This document shows, piece by piece, positions 23,666 to 33,700 of a stretch of DNA of 64,000 nt. Within the stretch, counting starts at the first letter, position 1. Each line of letters begins with the position of its first letter. The notes under the pieces were generated by a model, which was not told the origin of the DNA, did not search any database, and saw only the letters and a list, made by a program, of their open reading frames with translations. Source of the stretch: Hyalella azteca (Eukaryota > Arthropoda > Malacostraca > Amphipoda > Hyalellidae). The stretch spans positions 62,001 to 126,000 of the forward strand of contig NW_025932718.1 of the NCBI RefSeq assembly GCF_000764305.2. Reading direction: 5' to 3'. Made by a program: the position numbers and the translations under genes.

Positions 23666-25867
23666 ATTGTATACTAGAACTAAACCAAAAACTAAAATAT
23701 ATGTGATACTTCCGTCTCCCAGGATCATTTATACGTCGTTGCCAGAGTTTTCTTAGTCTATTTCATAAGTTTACTTATTTTATTAGAGTTGAATCTCCCG
23801 TGAATGTATCCCTCTTCATCCTTTAGAATGCGACATCGCGCTAGTATTTCATTATCCAAGTTTCAAACTGAAAGTATTGATAACAATAAGTAGTAAAATA
23901 TTAATTCTTTAACTTCAACCTATTATGTAATTTAGTTGTAATTTTCCATATTCCTAACGAAACATTGTACTTTTGGGTTGTGCATCGCGTTATCTAACGT
24001 GCGTTGTATGTTACGATTAGTAGTTCATGGGTCCGATACTGAAAATTTTACTAAGGGCTGTGAACAATTATACTTCACCCATTATCCAATTAACAGTTAC
24101 TTATATCGTGATTCATGTTCACTTTTAAAATTATTAATTGAAAATGCGTTGGGATACACGAGAACATGCGATCAAGATATATCCTGATGTGGCTCAGCTT
24201 CGTATAATCTCATCGATATATCGGATTTACACTGCATGTTTTGAGGGAAGTGAATGTGTGATGTTATGATCATCTTAAGACACGAAAAAAGAAGACATCG
24301 TAGTTAGATTTAATATATTTTATGTTGTAGTTTACTCGGTTAAGAAGCGTATATTGTATTGTTCACGTATACTTGAATCATAATGTACTAAATTACCTCT
24401 CTGTGTACGTTGTAACTGCTACAATTACCGTTAATGTCGCTGAGTTGTTTATTTATTGGCTCTTCTTCCTTTTGGATATATTACAGGCAAAATACATTTT
24501 TTCAGGCAAAAATATCAATAACATTCTGCTTTCTCCTGAAGCATTCTTAAGTTTTCGAGTTCCTTTATGTTCTCGGTTTCCTCATATGACGAGTCCCTCG
24601 AACATTCATGTCGCCTATCATTTTGCCCGAGTTATCCATACGCATAAATGATACGTTAGACAAAGTTGAAATTAATAATCTACTGCTTGGTTATATTGAG
24701 AGTCGTATCTCATTGTCAATTACTAAAACTTATTGTTTCACTATTTATTTCTCATTCTAAAAATTAATTCTACTTTCATATGCTTGTTCCAGACCAAGCA
24801 TTGTAATGACCACATATACACACGAGTCAGGGAGCGGCGTTAGCGTGTGAAAAAAAAAATGTTCGCGGGGCTATTTTCAGAGTTTCAATATAGCTTGTTC
24901 TTATGGATAAAACTGTTATTCCCTTGTCTCAGTAAAGTTTCATCTCGTATTCTCCTGTATTTATTTCCTCACTGTATACTGAAGTGCTTCGAGTCATGAA
25001 TCATGTTGATTCAGTATAAGGTTTCACGAACCTGAAGGTTCGTGAAATGAATCTCGGCAATTACGCATATATACCGAGCCCGTGAATGCGGAGAAAAAAT
25101 CCATAAGCTGCATGACTAATACGTTTCATTATAAATGAGAAATGAATAATTTTAAAAATAAAACTTAGATTATTTACGCTAAAATTATACTAGTGTATTA
25201 GTTCAACCATGGATACTAGAGTCAAGACACTTACGATTGGCAGAGCAAGCTGAGGCAAGGTCTAAATAATATTGAATAAAAGATTCATAAGGATGCGATT
25301 TTTAAATAGTTATAAAACTCTAGAATTTAGCAATTAACATAGCTCATAATTTCTAACGCCAGTGGGGAACCAATTTGCCCTTGGCATATGAATGACTAAA
25401 TTTTGTACTCTAATTTCACGAATTTACATCATTTCTTCAAGTATAAACCATAATATTCCAAAATTTGCTGTTTTATTAATAACTAAATGATTACCACTCA
25501 CTTCAACCACTCAAAAATTATGAGTAACTCCACTTACGCAACCTCCGAGTTGTAAAGTTACGCACAGCTTTTTGTACGTAAATTTACGCAAAATGTTTTG
25601 ACAATACCACCCATTGGAGTACGTTAACTTAGCAGTTTTTATGCACTGAAAAAGTACGTACTTACGTTTTTACCTAGCAGTGTTTTGATCATCCGGCCCT
25701 GCTGGCAGTTGCGTATTTTTTTTCGTTTTAATTGCAGGCGAACTAACGTAAAAATCTAATAATATAGCCCGCTGCGCATTTCTAACAATTGTATTTTCAA
25801 TTTCACTCTGGCCCTTCAAATTTGCTAGATGGACAATAGCGATGTCATTAGCGATGATGGACAAGGT
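23666..25867. other. Intergenic, no gene seen
   Basis: AT-rich sequence without a recognised exon. It contains a short perfect hairpin at 25022-25047. Confidence 0.5.
25022..25047. repeat. Perfect 12-bp-arm hairpin
   Basis: TTTCACGAACCT, a 2-base spacer, then AGGTTCGTGAAA. Isolated in intergenic DNA, so it could be a short element end or a chance palindrome. Confidence 0.8.
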
Positions 25868-26211
25868 GGATCAGTGGTTCAAGTTCAGAGTACCAAGATT
25901 GGCGCACGGAGGCGCGTGTTCGATCCCAGCTCCGTGCGCCAGTTTTTGGTCAAAATCGGCAAGGAGGCCGGGCGGTTAAGCACAGCAGAATTGGAGCAGT
26001 GAGTTCGAGACCGCAAAATGCTGTGAATGTTCTGCGATGTTAAGAATCGGCGACAGGCCTTTGGCCTAGTAAACGCTGAAACCTCTACATATTTCCCATC
26101 ATTTATTGTGTCTATTTCATTTTCGCTTGCTATCAATCTTATGTGTGACGTGCCCTCGAAGTTCCTTTGAACCGTACATCACGATAAATGCATCGTAGAA
26201 TAAGAATAATA
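25868..26211 (+). mobile_element. tRNA-headed SINE sharing its tail with the adjacent LINE
   Basis: The head holds a tRNA-like pol III promoter. The B box GTGTTCGATCCC at about 25916 fits the consensus well; the A box (around GTGGTTCAAGTTC) is weaker. The body, 25950-26105, is not shared with the LINE. From about 26108 to 26205 the tail matches the LINE 3' end at 29482-29580 (CTTATGTGTG, CGTGCCC, GTTTGAACC-like, CACGATAAATGC, TCGTA) and ends in AATAATAATAA. This is the arrangement of a SINE that borrows the reverse transcriptase of a partner LINE. Confidence 0.75.
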
Positions 26212-26791
26212 ATAACTGCTGGACGTTTTCATCACTCGTGCTGGCCATCAAAGTCTGCCGGTTGACATCATCGAGATCGCAATATCCGACCATCGACTAC
26301 TTCGGTGGACGGTGCCGTGTATGCGCCCGATGCCAGCTTACAAGGCCGTTACCTGTCGTCCGTGGTGCGGTCTCGACGGCGATGTCTTACGCGAAAAGCC
26401 GCAGGCGTCCCGACTATGTCGACCCTGACTCATGATTGGCACTATCAGTCGACGATCTCGTGCAACTCTACAACATCGAGCTGACCTGTGCAATAAATGA
26501 CCTCATTCCTGCACGCACAGCTCGGGTACCCCAAAGGTTCTCCGACCCATGGTTCGATGATGAATGTCGAGTCTCGAAGCGGGGGATTCGACGGCTCCAG
26601 CGGGCTGTCTACCGGGCGAACAGACGCGTCAATCTTGCTGCTGCCGCTGCTGTGGCCTCCACCTCGCGAGATGCCCGGCGCAATTACGTCAACCTTCTTC
26701 GTTCTAAAAGAGAGTCATTCTGGCGTCAGACGGTCGACGCCCAACATAGGGATCCTCAAGCGCTGTGGCATTCGCTGGATAAACACATGGG

Positions 26792-27714
26792 CAGAGGTGG
26801 GCAGTAGCGCGCTACATTTTCAGTAGCGATAGCGGCGCTATATTTAAGCAATTGTAGCGGTATCGCCCGCTACATATTTAAGTAGCGCCAGTGAGTTTTA
26901 TTTAAGTAGCGATACGAGATTTTGCCGCTACAGCGCTACCGCTACATTTAAAGTTAAAGCTTTTAGATTTTACTTGATAGTATTAAATATTATTTTAAAA
27001 CCAGCATGATACATACATAATATAAATTACAGAATGAAACTGTACGAAAGATTTCGGTGTAATGTTGTCAACCTCAGCCTGTTACTAGTGTCAACATGTT
27101 AGTTGTTATTTGTTAAGTTGTTACCAGTTACCACTTGTTCTTGTTCCGTGCCAGCTGCCACCACATGTCCACGACCACATCACGGACTTCAGCCACCTAA
27201 CTTCAGCTGGCTGACAGCGCTTGTATGGCGTTTTTATGTCGCCGTTCGTGTGCGTTTCCCGGTGTGTTAGAAACCTAGGGGGTGGCAACTGCCAGGTTAT
27301 ACCACTGGATTTGAAAACGGTTTCTATACTATCTACGTGCGTATGCCAAATAATTAGTATTTTCGTATGTACTTAAAATGGATAAATATATTACTAAGGC
27401 CGGTCGTTGTGCGTCCAGGGATATAAATGATGAAGTAGTATTAGAACATGAAGATGCAGAATTGCAATTTTCAGAGGACGAGGAGCCATCAGTGACAGTG
27501 TCTATGTCAGTCGGCTCACCTACTAAGGCTAGTACAAGTATATTGTACCAGCCTTAGTATTGTAGCTGCTAATGTAGCGGCACTACATTTTACTGACTAC
27601 TGTAATGTGGCCCGCTACAATCTAGTGGGTGTAGCGGTAGCGGTAGCGCCCGCTACATTTAGAGCATGTAGCCGTAGCGGCCGCTCCAATTCAAAGTAGC
27701 GCTGCCCAGCTCTG
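26792..27714. mobile_element. hAT transposon derivative, 923 bp, inserted in the LINE
   Basis: Ends CAGAGGTGGGCAG...(left) and ...CTGCCCAGCTCTG (right) match hAT termini. The flanking 8-mers are CACATGGG (26784-26791) and CTCATGGG (27715-27722), 7 of 8 identical. Removing the element and one 8-mer restores LINE coding sequence (DKHMG then RG). GTAGCG/CGCTAC motifs are dense in the terminal 150 bases of both ends. It carries a short transposase-like ORF at 27378-27557. Confidence 0.88.
27378..27557 (+). CDS. 59-codon ORF, probable N-terminal stub of a hAT transposase
   Basis: Begins MDKYITKAGRCASRD and continues with an acidic stretch (FSEDEEPS), ending LYQP before TAG. Many hAT transposases start MD-K/R followed by a hydrophobic residue ahead of a BED finger. 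No BED finger or catalytic domain follows, so it is a remnant left by internal deletion. The link to hAT rests mainly on its position inside the element. Confidence 0.5.
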   Translation: MDKYITKAGRCASRDINDEVVLEHEDAELQFSEDEEPSVTVSMSVGSPTKASTSILYQP

Positions 27715-29689
27715 CTCATGGGAAGAGGTCATACAGAGGCTTAGGGTGACGTAAGCGTGGAGGAATTCCACGTGGTATTTAAAAAAAACTTCTGCTGTGC
27801 TAGCGTCGTCGATCGATGCTCCGCCGGCAGCATTTGCCCAGTGTCCGTTCGTCTGCGTGCTCCAAGAATTCACTCGCGTCACAGCTGATGACGTCATCGC
27901 TGCAGTGCGCGGCCTGCCTTGCAAGCAGTGTGCCAGCGATCCGCTGCCGACGTCGTTACTTAATTGGAATGTTGTAACCCTAGCACTTTTTTTGGTAGAA
28001 CTTTTCAACCGTTGCCTCACTGACGGTGTTGTTCCGATGAACTTCAAATCAGCTTACATAAACCCTCTATTAAAAAAATCAGACCTTGACTCTACCGATC
28101 TTTAATCATATTGACCCATCTCCAACCTGTCGATTTTGTCGAAACTCGTGGAACGCGTTGTGGCGCTACAGCTGATCAACCATCTTCAGCAGTCCGATCT
28201 CATGTCTCGCCTCCAGTCTGCATACCGCCATCTGCACTCGACGGAAACCGCTGTGCTGAAGGTGCTTTCAGACATTCTGCGAGCAGTAGACCGCGGCGAC
28301 ACTGCGGCACTAGCTTAACTCGACCTGTCGGCCGCGTTTGACATGGTCGACCACGCCACTTTATTGCGTCGACTTGACGTATAATTCGGCATTCGCGGTA
28401 CAGTGCTGCTGTGGATCGAGTCCTGTCTTAGCAATAAATTACAAAGCGCTTGGCGCGGGAACTCTTCTCCTACGCCATCGTTGGTCACTTGCGGTGTACC
28501 ACAGAGTTCAGTTCTCGGACCGATCCTTTTCCTGTTGTACACTATCGAAGTATTGCATATAATCGATTCACACAGTTTGAATCCGCATTTGTTGGCTGAC
28601 GACACCCAAATTTATGGCTGCGGTGCACCGGCTGACTCCGCAGCGTTGCAGGATCGGATGTCCGCCTGCATGTACGCTGTCTCAGACTGGATGCGCTCCA
28701 ACCGGCTCCAGCTCGATGCATCAAAAACCGTCTGTATTTGGTTTCTGACTGCTCGGCGCCAGCATCAGCTTCCGGCCAACCCTGTTCGCGTGGGCAACGA
28801 GTTCGTCATGCCTGCATCCGCAGTTCACAACCTGGACATTCTGCTGGACTCTGAACAATCAAAGAGCAGTCACATTGCCAAAGTCACCACCGCTTGCTTT
28901 GGCGCTCTGTCAGACGAATACGTAGCATCAGCCGCTGTCTTTCGAGGCCGGTCCCTGAGGTCCTTGTGATGGCACTCTTTCTGACCAGATTGGACTATGG
29001 TAATGCTAAACTTTATGGACTTCCGACCACGGCACTTAATAAACTACAATCCGCAATAAACGCTGCTGCTCGACTCGTGTGCAATAAGCGAAAATTCGAC
29101 AATGTGACGCCGATATTGCGTGATCTCCACTGGCTGCTCATTCAGCAGCGCACGCAGTTCAAGGTCGCTGTTCTGAAGTTCCGATACCTTCACAGTCTGG
29201 CGCCTTCTTATCTCACGAAAGGTCTGCAGCGCGTGTCGGATCTGCCTTCTAGAAGACGATTGCACTAATCATCAACATCGGACCTCGTCGTACCATCTAC
29301 ACGTCTATCTACCATCGGCGACAGATCGTTCCCGGTCGCATCCACCAGAACCTGGAACAGTCTGCCTGCTTCCGTAACTTCGGCTCCTTTGTTCCAGGTG
29401 TTTCGTCGACGCCTAAAGGCGGAACTATTTCGTAGAGCCTATGAATCTAATGCCTAATTATTTTATCCGTTTCACCCTTTCTTGTGTCTATTTGTTGTTC
29501 GCTCGCTATTAAACTTATGTGTGGCGTGCCCTTGAAGTCCGTTTGAACCACACGCCACGATAAATGCTTCGTACTATAATAATAATATTGATTCACCTGA
29601 AACATTGCAAGCAGAAAAAAATGTTGATCCTAAAGCAATTTACTTTTCTAATTGAATATTAAGACTAAATAGTATTTTTCGTTATGTCT

Positions 29690-29870
29690 TGCCTTGACTC
29701 GTTATAAGAGATAAAATTCCGGGAAATTTTAATACATCTCGACAACAGTGAGATATCGTCTCGGTATTATCCCGGGATTCCCAGGAGTACTGAAAGTTGT
29801 CCTGTTTTTTTACTGCTAACTGGGACAAACCTTCTTGTCGCATCAGGTCTCAAATGGGAAAAAGTAACAA
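29690..29870 (-). mobile_element. Diverged fragment of the 4525-6058 hAT-like family
   Basis: Shows the same order of GTCTCGGTAT, CCCGGGATTCC-like, GAAAGTTGTCC and CTGGGAC segments as the reverse complement of 4550-4670, with many substitutions. No ends or target duplication found. Confidence 0.55.
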
Positions 29871-30701
29871 ACGCAGAGGTCTAAGATAAAGTCATACGTC
29901 GCGTCATATTTCTTTTCATGTCCGGTCATGTTAATTCAATTGAGGATTTCACCTATAACAATTATTGTCAGATTACTTAATTTCCGACTTATAATCGCTT
30001 TGAGTTTAAGTAAAATTGCACCTATGCAATCTTATGAGGGTTAATGCTGAATGGTGCCTTGGTTTTGCATCTGCTGAAATATGTGGTAAATTTCAACAAA
30101 TCGTAATTTAATGCTTGTGTTTCTGTGTACTACTCGCGCTTCAAGATCTAATGACTAGATTTATTCCATTACAATCGAATATGAGATCAAATAGTGATTA
30201 TTTCTTGGCGCCTAACTATGTGAATATTGCTACCGACTAATTTTTTATTTGAACTTGAGCAAAAACTGCGTGTATGAAGTTGTTAATAAGAATTAAATGA
30301 GCTCCATGTGTATAATAACTTTTCATTTCCGCATATATCAATCAAAAAATTTTCAAGATAACCAAATTTTCTTCCAAGTTTATTTCAATTCTAGAACATA
30401 TCTGAATTTAATTGATATTTTTATTTATTGTGACCCTATGCTTAAAAATCGTTCCTCCAAATTTTCGGACATACCAAATACTAACCACGTAACATTTTCT
30501 TTTTAGCCTTAGCGAAACACATGTGATTCTGTTTACTGCTCTGCTGTTGCGTTAGTTGCACCCACGTCGTCTTCCTTTCTGCAGGAGTATGCGGAGCAGC
30601 GGAGGTCGAGAGTCCGCGGAGGTCTTTCAGTTCGTTGACGAAAACTTATAATTTTGGGGGTTGAATTATTTGTTACTTGTTTAAATAGTATTTATTTCAA
30701 C
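29871..30701. other. DHX37 upstream region / 5' UTR
   Basis: AT-rich until about 30530, then a GC-richer block (30540-30640) that precedes the DHX37 start and probably holds its transcription start. TTTCTGCAG|GAG at about 30575 could be a 5' UTR acceptor. No TATA element could be assigned. Confidence 0.4.
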
Positions 30702-33700
30702 ATGTTGAAAGTTGAGAAAATCAAAGAAAAGTTTAGGAAAAGAAGGAATTTTAAAGCGCGTCACAATGTTAAAACGATTATTGATACTTCAGTGCAAGAT
30801 AAAGTAAGTAATTGATTGATCAGTTCTTCATTTGATTTAGTGATTGCAAGTTGATGTTAAATAATATTTAAGTGAAGAATTTTAGATCAACAACATTATT
30901 CAATTGTCTACTGCATAGTGGCAAAGCAGAGAGTTCTTTAGACTCTCCCTCAAGTTCATTTTTGAGTCCTATAAGTAGACCAGTAAAGTATCATGGATAC
31001 CAGCTTTATCATACTTAAGAAATTGGTTTAAATCTTGATTGAATTAGGAAATTAAAAACGAACTGATTCTAAAGAAGCTCTGGTTTGCCACTATGGTCTA
31101 CTGTCAAGTGTCAAGGTCACAACTTGCAAACGCAAAGTGTAGATCCCGCTGCGGCGCTGCCTGATACTAATCATAGGTAATGACAATCTGACTTCTGTAT
31201 AATTGGACTGAAGAAATCTGATTCTGTATGAGACAAAAATTCCTGTGCTTGCAGTCAATTTACCTGCTTTTATGGCTCTTAGCCTCTTACCCATTTTCAT
31301 TCAAAAATAATATCACTGCATTTCTGCCTGCAATTAAAAATAATTACCTGTAAATCAAAAGTAGGCTTACTTAAACTTATGATTTGTTGAAAATTTTCTC
31401 TCATATTCCAGGCTTTCTGGAAAATTGGGCAGAATTGGATAAACTGAAAAATTTGACAGAATTGGACAAAAAAGTTTGGGAGACAGGTTAATTATATTAA
31501 CATATGGGGTAACACTTAAAAGCTGAAGACGCCGAAGACGCTGAAGTGGCAAACGATTGATCGATGGAACGCAGCGGCTGGACAAATTCCGCGAACGATT
31601 GATCAATAAAACGCCGCGGCTGGACGAATTCCGCGAATTTGCCAAGAAGTAAAGTAATGTTTTTCATTATCTTCTGTTGAAAATTTTGGCACTCAAACTA
31701 CGCATATCCCCTTTTTGTGTTCTACAAATCAAAAAAATTTAAAAATCTGACAAATAACATATGCTTAAAACAGCACTATACTCATGTTCATACAATTAAA
31801 CTTATTGTCTTATCTTGGTTTGAACAGTCGAATCTTACAACTATAAAAGCATCTTATATAAGCAAGGCGGAAATCAATCAAGCATATTTCAATTTAAACC
31901 ACCACACAGCAATATCAGTAAAACTCTGCACTCGACTTCAACATTTAGCACTTGCCAATAGTACTTAGCGCAAAACCACCTTGTACGGTTTAACTACTTC
32001 AACGCTTATATCTCAGAAAATATCCAACCCAGAGAGTGCGGAGTGATTATTTACAGTGAATAAGTAATTGATTCAAGTTATTTCATCACTCCGCACTCTC
32101 TGGGTTGGATATTTTCTGAGATATAAGCGTTGAAGTAGTTAAACCGTACGAGGTTGTTTCGTGCTAAGCACTATTGGCGAGTGCTAAATGGTGTGGTCGA
32201 GTGCAAAGTGATTATTTATATTGAATAAGTAATTGATTCACGTTATTTCATCACTCCGTACTCTCTGGGTTGAATATTTTCTGAGATATAAGCGTTGACG
32301 TAGTTAAACCGTACGAGGTTGTTTTGTGCTAAGCACTATTGGCGAGTGCTAAATGTTGTGGTCGAGTGCGGAGTGATTATTTACAGTGAATAAGTAATTG
32401 AATAACGTTATGTCATCACTCCGCACTCTCTGCGTTGAATATTTTCTGAGATATACCGTCAACCGGGGCAACTCGGGACTGGCGGGCAACTCGGGACGCA
32501 CCTCCGACACGGCGTAAAACTGTTACATCAATAATACGATAATTGCACATCAATAATACGGTAATTAATGTATATGGCAATATCATATCAATAAAGGAAA
32601 AACAAGTAAAAATCACAGAAAATGTCATTTATTCTACCTCTACATCATCTACAATGAAAGAGGCGGACTTCAGAGTACTGTCAGTAATGGATGAGTACGC
32701 TCTGCATGCTTCTAGTGTTTTAAAATGAAGTTTCATTCCCAGTGTCCCAAGTAGCCCCGTTCGACGGGGCTACTTGGGACACTCTTTTTTTGCTTCTTGC
32801 ACCTTACAAATAGCATATGGAATTTTTTTGAAGATGCCATTTGATAGCCCTTGCAAAGAGCTATAAAATGAGCCTAAACTTGTTTATGAAATGTTTCATC
32901 GTAAGAAGTTATTAACAAAAAACGCTCAAAACCGTCCCGAGTAGCCCCGGTTGACGGTAAGCGTTGAAGTAGTTAAACCGTAAGAGGTTGTTTTGCGCTA
33001 AGCACTATTGGCGAGTGCTAAATGTTGTGGTCGAGTGCGGAGTGATTATTTACAGTGAATAAGTAATTGATCCACATTATTTCATCACTCTGCACTCTCT
33101 GGGTTGAATATTTTCTGAGATATGAGCATTGAACCTGTGAAACCTGAAGTGATCGTCAGGGTTCACTTGAAATGAAAGGTGATTAATCGTTTAACATGTT
33201 TAAACAGAGAACGGGTATATCTGCCTCAAACGCTATGGTTCAAGATTTACGTCTCGTTACTTTTGACACCAGTGTTATATATATTATTGGTGATATGCTA
33301 TTGCAGTGTCGGCTTCTCAAATTACGGAATCGCCCGATTCTCCGCCGCATTTGATCGATCCATTATTCGCCACATGTTCCGCACTTCAGCGTCTTCAGCT
33401 ACTTCAGCGCCTTCAGCTTTTAAGTGTGACCCTTACATATGTTTTTATAACCTTTTCCAATTTTTTCCTTGAAAATGCTAAAAATGGCCTATTCTTCTGA
33501 TATTTTTTAAACTCGTTTGTGACATGAAATTGGCTTCAAAATAAATGACCCATTTTGTTAACATTAAACTGAACAAAACTTCATAGTCAAATAAAAAAAT
33601 CCTTGTAAAGCTTGTATTCATTTGCTAATTTAGTCCTGCAAATCATAATTAAGACAAGTATTATAGTAATTTTATTGACCACTGGCAAGTAAAGTGCAGC

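Larger units (their letters stand above)
26217..29590 (+). pseudogene. CR1/L2-like LINE, 5'-truncated, broken by stops and a hAT insertion
   Basis: Starts within the endonuclease C-terminus (LLDVFITRAG...ISDHRLLRW), then a linker (WFDDECR, LWHSLDKHMG). The reverse transcriptase continues after the hAT insertion: FNRCLTDGVVPMNFK, LSKLVERVVALQL, LDLSAAFDMVDH, CGVPQSSVLGPILF, and the catalytic box LLADDTQIY. The C-terminus has LRDLHWLLIQQRTQFKVAV, LAPSYL, and a VPSTRLST..GDRSFPVA..TWNSLPAS module typical of the CR1/L2 group. In-frame TAA codons at 28316-28318 and 28381-28383 and several frameshifts make it non-functional. It ends in a short AAT repeat, as CR1/L2 elements do. It directly follows the SINE tail. 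Confidence 0.88.
31499..33450. mobile_element. Foldback-like composite with a satellite core
   Basis: The left arm (31499-31650: CACTTAAAAGCTGAAGACGC, GACGCTGAAGTG, GATTGATCGATGG, GAATTCCGCGAATTTGCCAAG) recurs inverted at 33309-33450. In between lie a 120-bp palindrome (31928-32204) and a 165-bp tandem array, with a later mariner-like insertion at 32456. The left arm holds a direct duplication of a 42-base unit ending in GGCTGGACRAATTCCGCG (31554-31636). No coding capacity. The origin is uncertain: a foldback element, or a captured inverted satellite. Confidence 0.6.

Noticed and set aside
28136..28969. Reverse transcriptase considered as a domesticated gene or retron
   Set aside because: Multiple stops and frameshifts, LINE-type domain order and a typical LINE 3' tail show a dead retrotransposon.
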